A DNA stretch of 64,000 nt from Nocardioides sp. S5 (GTDB taxonomy: Bacteria > Actinomycetota > Actinomycetes > Propionibacteriales > Nocardioidaceae). The notes beneath the pieces were generated by a model. It was not told the origin of the DNA. It saw nothing but the letters and a program-made list of their open reading frames with translations, and did no database searches. Positions 9,077 through 19,637 of the stretch are shown piece by piece. Within the stretch, counting starts at the first letter, position 1, and each line of letters opens with the position of its first letter. The stretch lies in contig NZ_CP022296.1 of NCBI RefSeq assembly GCF_017310035.1, positions 1,178,001-1,242,000 on the forward strand, read 5' to 3'. The translations under genes were made by a program, and so were the position numbers.

Positions 9077-9802
9077 GTGATCGATGCGGCCCTCGACCTC
9101 TTCCTCGGCAGCCGGTGCGTGGGGTGCGACGTGCCGGGACGGATGCTGTGCCACGACTGCCGCGGCGCGCTGTCGCGCCGGGCCGCACCGGCGTGGCCCT
9201 CGCCGGTCCCCGACGGACTGGTGGCCCCGTGGGCGACGGAGGCCTACGACGGTGCGGTCCGTGCCCTGGTCGTGGGCCACAAGGACCGCGGCCAGTGGTC
9301 GCACCGCCGGGTCCTGGGCGACCTGCTGGCCACCTCGGTGCGGGCCGCGGCAGCGGACCTCGACCCGGCGGTGCCGCTGGTGCTCGTGCCGGTGCCGTCG
9401 CGTCCCGGCGCCGGCCGGCAGCGCGGCTACGAGGCCACCGCCGCGCTGGTCCGCCGGGCCGCGAGGGTGGTGCGGCCGGAGCGGGAAGCGGTGGTCGCGC
9501 CGCTGCTCGTGTCGCGCGGAGCCGCCGACCAGGCGGGCCTGGACGCGCGCGGTCGCGCCGCCAACGTGACCGGCTCGATGCACTGCCCGTCGGTCGCGCT
9601 GGCCCGTCTCGCCCGCCGCCGCCCCGCGGCGTACGTCGTGGTGTGCGACGACGTGCTGACCACCGGCGCCACCGCCCGCGAGGCGCAGCGCGCGCTGGAG
9701 GCGGTCGGTCTGGTGCCCGTCGCCGTGGCCGCGGTGGCGGCGACCCGGCGTACTGCCCGACAGGTGGCCCCCACAGTTGGCCCGGGGACCGCGAGGGGCT
9801 AG
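9077..9802 (+). CDS. ComF-family phosphoribosyltransferase-like protein
   Basis: A 241-residue ComFC/GntX-type protein: an N-terminal Cys4 zinc ribbon (CVGC, then CHDC) followed by a phosphoribosyltransferase fold with the PRPP-binding loop VVCDDVLTTGATARE near residues 192-206. In naturally competent bacteria ComFC helps handle incoming DNA; in actinobacteria the role is untested. I start at GTG 9077 (VIDAALDLFLG), where family similarity begins; a TTG at 9041 is possible. It sits between lpqB and hpf, as in mycobacteria. Confidence 0.9.
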   Translation: MIDAALDLFLGSRCVGCDVPGRMLCHDCRGALSRRAAPAWPSPVPDGLVAPWATEAYDGAVRALVVGHKDRGQWSHRRVLGDLLATSVRAAAADLDPAVPLVLVPVPSRPGAGRQRGYEATAALVRRAARVVRPEREAVVAPLLVSRGAADQAGLDARGRAANVTGSMHCPSVALARLARRRPAAYVVVCDDVLTTGATAREAQRALEAVGLVPVAVAAVAATRRTARQVAPTVGPGTARG

Positions 9803-9805
9803 CGT
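9800..9805 (+). promoter_or_regulatory. -10 box (TAGCGT) for the hpf leader RNA
   Basis: TAGCGT with six bases to position 9812, the first base of the 5' arm of the 15-bp closing stem of the leader RNA. It overlaps the last codons and stop of the comF gene. Confidence 0.5.
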
Positions 9806-9811
9806 CTTGTC

Positions 9812-10127
9812 ATGGAGTCCGCCCGGGTCCGTGGTTGCGTCACGGAGAGGGCTGTGCGCTGCACCGTCAGGTGCGTCGGGCGGTCCGTCCCGTGGCAAGC
9901 CGATGCCAGTCGCAGGCGAAACGGTCCACGTAAGTCCCCGGGTCCCGCGCTGTCCTGCAGCGCGATGCCCGTCGGACGATCACGGTGCGGCTTAGAAGTA
10001 AGTCCTGCCTCGTCCCCGGCGCCAGATGTGCCGGACGGCGGGAGAAGGCCAGTAGTGGCGGAGAAGCTGCGAACGCCTCAGCAGGCGATTGTGGGGTCGA
10101 AGACCAGGTCGGCCGGGCGGACTCCAT
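9812..10127 (+). ncRNA. structured noncoding RNA upstream of hpf, probable raiA-motif RNA
   Basis: The 398-bp gap between comF and hpf contains a highly structured segment. ATGGAGTCCGCCCGG (9812-9826) is the exact reverse complement of 10113-10127, closing a 286-nt interior with 15 uninterrupted pairs. Inside are local hairpins: CGCGCTG/CAGCGCG (9946-9964), GCACC/GGTGC near 9860, CCGGC/GCCGG near 10016-10035 and CGCCT/AGGCG near 10075. Purine-rich single-stranded stretches (GCGAAACGG, GGGAGAAGG) look like conserved loops. The raiA RNA motif is a known bacterial RNA found upstream of raiA/hpf and often next to comFC, so position supports that identity. Seen: stem and hairpins. Inferred: family name and exact ends. 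Confidence 0.72.
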
Positions 10128-10139
10128 CCCACCCTGCCC

Positions 10140-10154
10140 CGGCGGTTGCCGCCG
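10140..10154 (+). terminator. GC-rich hairpin 3' of the hpf leader RNA
   Basis: CGGCGG-TTG-CCGCCG forms a 6-bp stem just after the closing stem of the leader RNA. It lacks a T-run. It could terminate or process the RNA, or be part of the hpf 5' leader. Confidence 0.3.
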
Positions 10155-10200
10155 CGGCCCATGGAAGGGTGCGGTCCGCTCGCTAGTTGAGGAGGTTCAC

Positions 10201-10833
10201 ATGGAGGTTGTGGTCACGGGACGGCACTGCGAGGTGTCCGACAGGTTCCGGGAGCACGTGTCCGAGAAGCTCACCCGTCTGGAGAAGCATGATCACCGGA
10301 TCATGCGGGTCCAGGTGGAGGTGGAGCTCGAGAAGAACCCCCGGCAGCACGACCGCGCCACCAAGGTCGAGCTCACGGCGTTCTCCAAGGGACCGGTGAT
10401 CCGCGCAGAGGCGGCGGCGGAGGACAAGATGGGCGCGCTCGACCTGGCCCTCGACAAGATGCAGGCGCAGATGCGCCGCGCCGCCGACCGGCGACGCGTG
10501 CACAAGGGGCGCAACGAGCACGTGTCGGTCGGCGAGGCGCTCGCCGGCATGGCGACCGTGGAGGACACGGAGGCCGAGGACGACCAGACGGTCGTGGAGC
10601 ACAAGGTCGGGCCGATCACCGTGACGGGGGACGGACCGCTGGTGGTGCGCGAGAAGTCGCACCACGCCGCCCCCATGACGCTCGACCAGGCGCTCTACGA
10701 GATGGAGCTGGTCGGGCACGACTTCTACCTCTACGTCGACAAGGAGAGCGAGCGCCCTTCGGTGGTCTACCGGCGACGCGGCTACGACTACGGCGTGATA
10801 TCCCTGGACGTCGACGGGGAGATCGCGGGCTGA
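10201..10833 (+). CDS. hpf: ribosome hibernation-promoting factor, long form
   Basis: A 210-residue long-type HPF. The N-terminal S30AE domain (about residues 1-100; MEVVVTGRHCEVSDRFREHV) binds the 30S decoding centre. The C-terminal domain (about 150-210; PMTLDQALYEMELVGHDFY) dimerises to form 100S ribosomes in resting cells. The ATG is preceded by AGGAGG, a strong ribosome-binding site, unlike the leaderless genes nearby. The long structured leader suggests control at RNA level. Several in-frame upstream starts exist within the RNA but have no family similarity. Confidence 0.96.
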   Translation: MEVVVTGRHCEVSDRFREHVSEKLTRLEKHDHRIMRVQVEVELEKNPRQHDRATKVELTAFSKGPVIRAEAAAEDKMGALDLALDKMQAQMRRAADRRRVHKGRNEHVSVGEALAGMATVEDTEAEDDQTVVEHKVGPITVTGDGPLVVREKSHHAAPMTLDQALYEMELVGHDFYLYVDKESERPSVVYRRRGYDYGVISLDVDGEIAG

Positions 10834-10857
10834 CTCCACCGCGCTGCGCCACCGCCC

Positions 10858-10893
10858 CGGTCACGCGCGCATGACATGATGCGCGCGTGACCG
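10858..10893. promoter_or_regulatory. 15-bp perfect inverted repeat overlapping a regulator start
   Basis: CGGTCACGCGCGCAT (10858-10872) and its exact reverse complement (10879-10893) are separated by six bases. The right arm covers the GTG start (10887) of the NarL-type regulator. It could be an operator, a hairpin masking the start, or the hpf terminator. Confidence 0.6.
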
Positions 10894-11561
10894 AGGCTCA
10901 AGGCAGTGAACCCGTCCGCGTGCTGGTGGTCGACGACCAGGAGCTCTTCCGTCGAGGGCTGATCATGCTCCTGAGCGGCGACAGCGACATCGAGGTCGTG
11001 GGTGAGGCCGCCGACGGCGTCACCGCGACCGACCTCGCGGTCACCACCGCCCCGGACGTGATCCTGCTCGACGTCCGCATGCCGCGCCGCACCGGCGTCG
11101 AGGCCTGCCGCGCGATCAAGGAGGCCGTGCCGTCGGCCAAGATCATCATGCTGACGGTCTCCGACGAGGAGGCCGACCTCTACGAGTCGGTCAAGAACGG
11201 TGCGTCGGGATACCTGCTCAAGGACTCGTCCATCGAGGAGGTCGCCCAGGCGGTCCGCGTGGTCAACGAGGGCCAGTCGCTCATCAGCCCGTCGATGGCC
11301 GTCAAGCTGATCGACGAGTTCAAGCAGATGTCCAAGCCCGAGCGCGAGCAGGGCCCGGCGCTGAAGCTGACCGAGCGCGAGCTCGAGGTGCTGCGGCTGG
11401 TGGCCAAGGGCCTCAACAACCGCGAGGTCGCCAAGGAGCTCTTCATCTCCGAGAACACGGTGAAGAACCACGTGCGCAACATCCTCGAGAAGCTCCAGCT
11501 CCACTCCCGCATGGAGGCCGTCATGTACGCCATGCGCGAGAAGCTCCTCGACCTCCCCTAG
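10887..11561 (+). CDS. NarL/FixJ-type response regulator (orphan)
   Basis: A 224-residue two-domain regulator. Receiver: D16-D17 acidic pocket, phospho-acceptor D62 ([12 protein letters not shown]) and a K in YLLKDSS. A LuxR-type helix-turn-helix lies near residues 155-218 ([16 protein letters not shown], then [15 protein letters not shown]). No sensor kinase gene is adjacent, so its partner is elsewhere. GTG start inside a long palindrome. It sits between hpf and secA in the same direction, 7 bp before the YcaQ-like gene. Target genes unknown. Confidence 0.93.
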   Translation: MTEAQGSEPVRVLVVDDQELFRRGLIMLLSGDSDIEVVGEAADGVTATDLAVTTAPDVILLDVRMPRRTGVEACRAIKEAVPSAKIIMLTVSDEEADLYESVKNGASGYLLKDSSIEEVAQAVRVVNEGQSLISPSMAVKLIDEFKQMSKPEREQGPALKLTERELEVLRLVAKGLNNREVAKELFISENTVKNHVRNILEKLQLHSRMEAVMYAMREKLLDLP

Positions 11562-11567
11562 CCACCG

Positions 11568-12797
11568 ATGGCGTCGCTGACCCGCCTCCAGGCCCGCCGC
11601 ATCGCCCTGGCGGCGCAGGGCTTCACCGACCGGGCCCACGCGACCCCGACCACGCGCACCTTCGACCGCACCCTGCAGCGCACCGGTGTCCTGCAGGTCG
11701 ACTCGGTCAACGTGCTCCAGCGCGCCCACTACATGCCGCTCTACTCGCGGATGGGTCCCTACGACACCGGGCTGCTCACCCGGGCCGCCGAACGCCGGCC
11801 GCGACGGGTCGTGGAGTACTGGGCGCACGTCCAGGCGCTGATGCCGGTCGACCTGTGGCCGCTGATGCGCCACCGGATGGAGACCTACCGCTCCGAGCGC
11901 GGCAAGTGGGGCCTCACCGCCGACGCCGCGCTCGAGCCGCGCGTGCTGGCGGCCGTGCGCGACCGCGGCCCGGTGACCGCGCGCGACCTCGAGCAGGAGT
12001 TCAGCACCGGTCCGCGCACCAAGGAGCACTGGGGCTGGAACTGGTCGGAGTCGCGCAAGGTGCTCGACTACCTCTACCTCGTCGGCGACGTGGCGATCGC
12101 CGGGCGCACCAGCCAGTTCGAGGTCCTCTACGACCTGCCCGAGCGGGTGCTGCCCGCGGCGGTCCTCGACGCACCCACCCCCGCGCCGCAGGACGCGGTC
12201 ACCGAGCTCGTCCGCCGTGCCGCGCGCTCCCACGGCGTGGCGAGCGCGCCGTGCCTGGCCGACTACTACCGCCTGCGCCTCCAGCCCGCTCCCGGCGCGC
12301 CCAGCGTGCGCACGGCGGTCGAGCAGCTCGTCGAGTCGGGTGAGCTGGAGCCCGTCACGGTCCAGGGCTGGAAGCGTCCGGCGTACCTCCACCGCGATGC
12401 CCGCCTGCCGCGGCGGGTGGCCGCTCGGACGCTGCTGAGCCCGTTCGACCCGCTCGTGTGGGAGCGGGCGCGCACCGAGGCGCTGTTCGACTTCTCCTAC
12501 CGCATCGAGATCTACGTCCCGGCCCAGAAGCGGGTCCACGGCTACTACGTGCTGCCGTTCCTGCTCGGTGACCGACTGGTGGCGCGCGTCGACCTCAAGG
12601 CCGACCGGTCCGCCGGCGTCCTGCTGGTCCCCGGCGCGTACGCCGAGGTGGGCGCGCCGTCAGGGACGGCCGAGGAGCTGGCCGTCGAGCTGCGCCGCGT
12701 CGCGGGCTGGCTCGGCCTGGACGACGTCGTGGTGGGCGGTCGCGGCGACCTCGCCGGCGAGCTGGCGCACGCATTGCACCGCTCGTGGGAGCGGTAG
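11568..12797 (+). CDS. YcaQ-like winged-helix DNA glycosylase
   Basis: A 409-residue HTH_42 family protein. Members excise alkylated bases or unhook DNA interstrand crosslinks. The QVD triad at residues 43-45 (LQVDSVNVLQRAHY) matches the Gln-x-Asp catalytic motif of E. coli YcaQ rather than the Gln-x-Gln of Streptomyces AlkZ. The C-terminal domain carries LSPFDPLVWERART, typical of the family. It starts 7 bp after the response regulator and probably shares its transcript. Confidence 0.9.
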   Translation: MASLTRLQARRIALAAQGFTDRAHATPTTRTFDRTLQRTGVLQVDSVNVLQRAHYMPLYSRMGPYDTGLLTRAAERRPRRVVEYWAHVQALMPVDLWPLMRHRMETYRSERGKWGLTADAALEPRVLAAVRDRGPVTARDLEQEFSTGPRTKEHWGWNWSESRKVLDYLYLVGDVAIAGRTSQFEVLYDLPERVLPAAVLDAPTPAPQDAVTELVRRAARSHGVASAPCLADYYRLRLQPAPGAPSVRTAVEQLVESGELEPVTVQGWKRPAYLHRDARLPRRVAARTLLSPFDPLVWERARTEALFDFSYRIEIYVPAQKRVHGYYVLPFLLGDRLVARVDLKADRSAGVLLVPGAYAEVGAPSGTAEELAVELRRVAGWLGLDDVVVGGRGDLAGELAHALHRSWER

Positions 12798-12798
12798 G

Positions 12799-12804
12799 TA
12801 CAGT
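12799..12804 (+). promoter_or_regulatory. -10 box (TACAGT) before secA
   Basis: TACAGT followed by eight bases and the secA GTG, consistent with leaderless or very short-leader transcription. Confidence 0.4.
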
Positions 12805-12812
12805 TACCACTC

Positions 12813-15656
<2,844 letters not shown>

Positions 15657-15671
15657 ACGCCCGATCGGCCC

Positions 15672-15684
15672 GGGGCTCAGCCCC
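15672..15684. terminator. GC hairpin between convergent secA and Rv3235-like gene
   Basis: GGGGC-TCA-GCCCC, a 5-bp stem overlapping the stop codon of the minus-strand gene, 15 bp past the secA stop. No T-run. May serve both directions. Confidence 0.35.
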
Positions 15685-16210
15685 AGGCGATCGCCACGCA
15701 CTGCCAGCGGTCCCGCCTGACCTCGAAGCGGGCGGCGACCGCGCGCGAGCGGCGTCCGTAGCGCACGTGCGCGCTGGCCTCGACCGCGTCGTCGCGGATC
15801 AGGGCGGTGCGCACGCCGACGACCACCGGACGCGTCGGGTTGGTCCTGCTGGTCCGTCCCGGCATGGTGCCGGCTGCCTCGGCGACGGTCCGGGCGCGCG
15901 CCGACAGGTCCTCGTAGACCTCGGGCGCAGTGTGCCGCAGCACCTGGCTGACCGGCCGGTCCCCGGAGGCGATCTCCACGAGCGCCTGGAGGTAGCGGCC
16001 GACGAAGGCGTCGACGTGGCTGCGCTCGGCGCGGGCGAGCGCGACCAGGTCGGAGGCGCGGGTGCTGCGCAGGCGCGGCCGCGGGGGAGCGGTGCGCGGC
16101 GTGAGGTCGAGCGCCAGGGCGCCCTGCACGCTGGTGGGGGAGCCAGGAACGTGTGCCGCCGGTCGGAGGAGGATGACCTCGGCGTGGGTGGGGTCCGGTG
16201 TGCTCATCAT
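15677..16210 (-). CDS. Rv3235-family protein
   Basis: A 177-residue protein of a family encoded next to secA in many actinobacteria (named from M. tuberculosis Rv3235). The C-terminal half has a compact beta-rich fold resembling SnoaL/NTF2-like subunits, ending in RRDRWQCVAIAWG. The N-terminus is Pro/Thr-rich and likely disordered. The start (ATG at 16210) overlaps the stop of the LysM gene as ATGA, so the two are translationally coupled. The biochemical role is unknown. Confidence 0.8.
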   Translation of the reverse strand: MMSTPDPTHAEVILLRPAAHVPGSPTSVQGALALDLTPRTAPPRPRLRSTRASDLVALARAERSHVDAFVGRYLQALVEIASGDRPVSQVLRHTAPEVYEDLSARARTVAEAAGTMPGRTSRTNPTRPVVVGVRTALIRDDAVEASAHVRYGRRSRAVAARFEVRRDRWQCVAIAWG

Positions 16211-16902
16211 CGATCTCCGTCCTTCGGGGCCCGCGGCTGGTGCCGGTCGGGGTGCTGGGGGCCGGGCAGGCGGAGCGCCTGGCCGGGGTGGATCAGGTCG
16301 GGGTCGTCGCCGACGACGTCGCGGTTGGCCTGCCAGATCGCGTGCCAGCGCTCGGGCACGGAGCCGGAGGTGCCGGGCTCCGGGTGGGCGTCGGCGATCG
16401 ACCACAGGGAGTCGCCGGGGCGCACGACGTAGGTACGCCCGGTGGTGGCCGGGGCAGGCCGGCCTGCGGGCCGCACGTCGGTCCGTGGGACGGTCCCGGC
16501 GTCCGGCGCGACGGCGCGCTCCGGCATGGGGAGCCCGGCGAGCAGCGTGGCGACGTCTTCGTCGGCCGCCAGGGCGGGGGTGCCGCTGCCGGCCGCCGCG
16601 GCGACGCCGCACGCCAGCAGGACCAGCCGCCGGGTCACGCCGCGCGGGGCAGCGGGGCGTCCGGAGCCGACGACGACCCCGACGACCGTCGCCGTGGTGA
16701 TCGCCCACAGCCAGGCGAGCGACACCGCCAGGCCGGTCGCGCACACCGCGACCAGCAGGTCGACCTCGGCGCCCGGACGTCCGTCCCGGTCGGCGACCGT
16801 CCGCCAGGCGCCGGGAACCGCCGCGGCCGAGGCGAGCGCCACGGCGCTCACCGCCAGCCAGACGGCGACCGGTCGTGCGGCGCGAGCTGTCCCCCGAGAC
16901 AT
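16207..16902 (-). CDS. LysM-domain membrane protein
   Basis: 231 residues. Three hydrophobic helices (about residues 12-32, 50-75 and 88-108) precede an extracytoplasmic Pro/Ala-rich linker and one C-terminal LysM motif (TYVVRPGDSLWSIADAHPEPG, then IHPGQALRLP) that binds peptidoglycan. The ATG at 16902 (MSRGTARAA) has GAAAGG 9 nt upstream and lies downstream of a good promoter; an earlier ATG at 16935 would fall in the -10 box. Coupled to the Rv3235-like gene by ATGA. Confidence 0.88.
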   Translation of the reverse strand: MSRGTARAARPVAVWLAVSAVALASAAAVPGAWRTVADRDGRPGAEVDLLVAVCATGLAVSLAWLWAITTATVVGVVVGSGRPAAPRGVTRRLVLLACGVAAAAGSGTPALAADEDVATLLAGLPMPERAVAPDAGTVPRTDVRPAGRPAPATTGRTYVVRPGDSLWSIADAHPEPGTSGSVPERWHAIWQANRDVVGDDPDLIHPGQALRLPGPQHPDRHQPRAPKDGDR

Positions 16903-16933
16903 CGCGAACCTTTCGTTTGCTTGCGTTTGCTTC

Positions 16934-16962
16934 ATTCAACGAAGGTTTGACCGGGTTGTCAA
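16934..16962 (-). promoter_or_regulatory. sigma-70-type promoter of the LysM gene
   Basis: On the minus strand TTGACA (16957-16962) and TTGAAT (16934-16939) are 17 bp apart, predicting a start near 16927 and a 25-nt leader. The stretch is clearly AT-richer than its surroundings and also holds GCAAACGCAAGCAAACG repeats. Confidence 0.6.
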
Positions 16963-16990
16963 AGGTTTCTCCACAGCCGAGGAGACGGCC

Positions 16991-16996
16991 TAGGCT
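16991..16996 (+). promoter_or_regulatory. -10 box (TAGGCT), leaderless gene at 17003
   Basis: TAGGCT, six bases, ATG. No ribosome-binding site precedes the ATG. Confidence 0.45.
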
Positions 16997-17002
16997 CGGG
17001 GA

Positions 17003-17539
17003 ATGTCCTGGGAGCACGACCTCTTCGCCCTGTTCGACGACCTGGAGGGGCAGGCCGCCGCCGCCTGGGAGGCCGACCGGGAAGCCGAGCTCGCCGACCG
17101 GGCCCGCACCGAGTACGGCGCCGTCACGCTCGTCAGCCGGCTCATGGCCTCCCGCGGGCAGGACGTGGCGCTCGACCTGCCGCACGTGGGCCGCGTCGAG
17201 GGACGGTTGGCCCGGGTGGGGGAGGAGTGGTGCCTGCTCGACGGCACGCGGCAGGACTGGATCGTCCCGCTCCGTGCGGTGGCTGCGGTGCACGGGGCCA
17301 GCGAGCGCTCGGTGCCCGAGGTCGCCTGGTCGCCGATCGACCGGCTGGGCCTGCGGGCCGCGCTACGTCGCCTCGCCGACGCAGGAGCGCGGTGCGTGGT
17401 GCACCTGGCCGACGGCGCCCGTCATGAGGCGTACGTCCACCGGGTCGGCGCCGACTTCCTCGAGGCCCGGGGCCCGGCCGGCAGCGAGCTGCTGGTGCCG
17501 TACGCCGGCCTGGTCGCGGTCCAGAGCCGCGACGACTAG
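17003..17539 (+). CDS. conserved actinobacterial protein of unknown function
   Basis: 178 residues, no signal peptide and no membrane helix. It begins with an acidic helix (MSWEHDLFALFDDLEGQAAAA), then reads as two similar small beta-barrel-like halves; each has a VALDLPHVGRVEGRL or RCVVHLADGARHEAYV stretch, followed by LLVPYAGLVAV, as in proteins that present a small ligand-binding or protein-contact surface. No catalytic motif is visible. It stands divergent from the LysM gene and convergent with tatB. Confidence 0.75.
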   Translation: MSWEHDLFALFDDLEGQAAAAWEADREAELADRARTEYGAVTLVSRLMASRGQDVALDLPHVGRVEGRLARVGEEWCLLDGTRQDWIVPLRAVAAVHGASERSVPEVAWSPIDRLGLRAALRRLADAGARCVVHLADGARHEAYVHRVGADFLEARGPAGSELLVPYAGLVAVQSRDD

Positions 17540-17555
17540 GTCCTCAGGCGGGGGA

Positions 17556-17885
17556 TCAGGTGGCCTCGACGTCGTACGGCGGGACCTGCCCCTGGGGCAG
17601 CGAGTCCTTGGCCTTCTCCTTCGCGGCCTCGCGGTCGACCTCCGCCATCGCCTCGGTGAGGTGCTTGCGCACGATGGAGCGCGGGTCGAGGTCGCGCAGC
17701 TGGAGGTCGGAGTACTCCGGGCCCAGCTCGTTGCGCAGCTCGTCGCGCGCGTTGTGGGCCAGCCCGCGGGCACGGTGCAGGAGCTGGGCCGCCTGTCGGG
17801 CGAGGTCGGGCAGGCGGTCGGGCCCCAGCACGACGACCGCCACCAGGGCGATCACGGCCAGCTCGAGGAGCCCCACGTCGAACAT
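17556..17885 (-). CDS. tatB: Sec-independent translocase subunit TatB
   Basis: 109 residues. A single N-terminal membrane helix (about 5-21), the GP hinge (VLGPDRLPDLARQAAQ) and an amphipathic helix followed by a charged, flexible tail identify TatB, which docks twin-arginine precursors with TatC. The ATG is 7 nt after TAGGTT (17893-17898, minus), so it may have its own leaderless transcript apart from mrp, whose stop lies 17 bp upstream. Confidence 0.92.
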   Translation of the reverse strand: MFDVGLLELAVIALVAVVVLGPDRLPDLARQAAQLLHRARGLAHNARDELRNELGPEYSDLQLRDLDPRSIVRKHLTEAMAEVDREAAKEKAKDSLPQGQVPPYDVEAT

Positions 17886-17892
17886 GGGTCAG

Positions 17893-17898
17893 AACCTA
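17893..17898 (-). promoter_or_regulatory. -10 box (TAGGTT) before tatB
   Basis: TAGGTT and seven bases to the tatB ATG. It overlaps an 11-bp direct repeat GGTCAGAACCT (17887-17897 and 17901-17911), the second copy of which covers the mrp stop codon. Confidence 0.4.
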
Positions 17899-17902
17899 CT
17901 GG

Positions 17903-19063
17903 TCAGAACCTGTTGGAGGGGGTCAGCCCGAGCTGCAGGCCGGCGAGTCCTCGTCCACGGCCCGACAGCGTCGTGGCGACCCGGGTGAGCTCGCGGGCCG
18001 CGGGGGCGGTGGGGTCGGCCTCCACGATCGGCTTGCCGACGTCGCCGCCCTCGCGCAGCGAGATGTCCAGCGGGATCCGGGCCAGCACCGGCACGTCGTA
18101 GCCGAAGCGCTCCGAGAGCGTCGCCGCGACCCGGTCGCCGCCGCCGCTGCCGAACACCTCGAGGCGGTGGTCGTCCTCGGCTGGGCAGTGCGGGCAGGGG
18201 AGGTAGCTCATGTTCTCCACCACGCCGACGACGCGCTGGTGCATCATCGAGGCCATCGTGCCGGCGCGCTCGGCGACCTCGGCGGCCGCCTCCTGCGGCG
18301 TCGTGACCACGACGACCTCGGCGCTCGGCAGGTGCTGGCCCAGCGAGATCGCCACGTCGCCGGTGCCCGGGGGCAGGTCGAGCAGGAGGGCGTCGAGGTC
18401 GCCCCAGTAGACGTCGGCGAGCATCTGGACGAGCGCCCGGTCGAGCATCGGGCCGCGCCAGGCGACGACCTGGTCGCGGCGCGGCTTGAGCATGCCGATG
18501 GAGATGACCGAGACGCCGCTGGGCGTGGGGACGGGCATGATCAGGTCGTCGACCTGGGTCGGGCGGGCGTCGGCGATGCCCAGCATCGCGGGCACGGAGT
18601 GGCCGTAGATGTCGGCGTCGACGATGCCGACGCGCAGGCCCTGGGCGGCGAGCGCGAGGGCGAGGTTGACCGTGACCGACGACTTGCCGACACCGCCCTT
18701 GCCGCTGGCGATGGCGTAGACCTTGGTGAGGGAGCCGGCCTGGGCGAAGGGGATCTCGCGCTGGGCGCGGCCGTCGCTGAGGATCTCCTTGAGCCCGGCG
18801 CGCTGCTCGGCGGTCATCACCCCGAGGGTGAGCTCGACCGAGGTGACGCCGGCGACGCCGGAGACGGCGGCGGTGACGTCGCGGTTGATGGTGTCCTTGA
18901 GCGGGCACCCGGCGACGGTGAGGAGCACGTGGACCGCCACGGAGCCGTCCTCGGCGACCGCGACGGTGTCCACCATCCCCAGGTCGGTGATCGGCCGCTT
19001 GATCTCCGGGTCGTTGACGGTCGCCAGTGCGTCCATCACCTGCTGCTGCGTGGGGGTGCTCAT
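17903..19063 (-). CDS. Mrp/NBP35-family ATP-binding Fe-S carrier
   Basis: A 386-residue P-loop scaffold protein of the ApbC/Mrp type, which holds and transfers Fe-S clusters. An N-terminal MIP18/DUF59 domain (about 1-90) is followed by a deviant Walker A (GKGGVGKSS, near residue 125) and a CPHC motif (MSYLPCPHCPAED) supplying cluster ligands. A TAGACT box lies 8 nt before the ATG. The tatB-mrp neighbourhood recurs in other actinobacteria. Confidence 0.93.
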   Translation of the reverse strand: MSTPTQQQVMDALATVNDPEIKRPITDLGMVDTVAVAEDGSVAVHVLLTVAGCPLKDTINRDVTAAVSGVAGVTSVELTLGVMTAEQRAGLKEILSDGRAQREIPFAQAGSLTKVYAIASGKGGVGKSSVTVNLALALAAQGLRVGIVDADIYGHSVPAMLGIADARPTQVDDLIMPVPTPSGVSVISIGMLKPRRDQVVAWRGPMLDRALVQMLADVYWGDLDALLLDLPPGTGDVAISLGQHLPSAEVVVVTTPQEAAAEVAERAGTMASMMHQRVVGVVENMSYLPCPHCPAEDDHRLEVFGSGGGDRVAATLSERFGYDVPVLARIPLDISLREGGDVGKPIVEADPTAPAARELTRVATTLSGRGRGLAGLQLGLTPSNRF

Positions 19064-19094
19064 GATGCCGAAGTCTACGAGCCGCCCCGCGAGC

Positions 19095-19637
19095 TCACTG
19101 TCCCGGCCGCTGCACCCGGTCCGGAGGGGCCTGCGCGCTGTCGTCCGGACCGCGCGTCGAGAGGTCCTCGATGTCGCCCAGCAGGCCGCGCAGCTCGGAG
19201 CGGAGGAAGTCGCGGGTGGCCACCTCGCCGACCGCCATCCGCAGCGAGGCGACCTCGCGGGCGAGGAACTCCATGTCGGCGTGGGCGCGGGCGTTGGCCT
19301 GCCGGTCCTGCTCGGCGACCACCTTGTCGCGCTGCTCCTGGCGGTTCTGCGCGAGCAGGATCAGGGGCGCGGCGTACGACGCCTGCAGGCTCAGCATGAG
19401 GGTGAGGAAGATGAAGGGGAACTCGTCGAAGCGCAGGTCGGCCGGCGCGAGGGTGTTCCACGCCATCCAGACGATCACGAAGAGCGTCATGTACATCAGG
19501 AACTTCGCCGTGCCCATGAAGCGGGCGAACTGCTCGGCGAACGAGCCGAACGCGTCGGAGTCGTAGGAGGGGCGGCGCACGAGGTGGCGACGGGTGTCGC
19601 GCGGGGTGTCGAGCCGGGTGCGGCGGTTGTCGCTCAT
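19095..19637 (-). CDS. DUF1003 membrane protein
   Basis: A 180-residue DUF1003 protein: two membrane helices (MYMTLFVIVWMAWNTLAP and FIFLTLMLSLQASYAAPLIL, about 48-66 and 75-95) and a cytoplasmic coiled-coil-like C-terminus rich in Arg/Glu/Ala. Its ATG overlaps the stop of the MgtE_N-CBS gene (ATGA), so the two are coupled and probably work together. No transport residues can be assigned. Confidence 0.88.
   Translation of the reverse strand: MSDNRRTRLDTPRDTRRHLVRRPSYDSDAFGSFAEQFARFMGTAKFLMYMTLFVIVWMAWNTLAPADLRFDEFPFIFLTLMLSLQASYAAPLILLAQNRQEQRDKVVAEQDRQANARAHADMEFLAREVASLRMAVGEVATRDFLRSELRGLLGDIEDLSTRGPDDSAQAPPDRVQRPGQ

Noticed and set aside
9812..10186. A 124-codon open frame starting exactly at the leaderless -10 spacing upstream of hpf
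   Set aside because: Its translation is Arg/Ser/Pro-rich without any fold or family pattern, and the same bases form the 15-bp closing stem and hairpins of a structured RNA.
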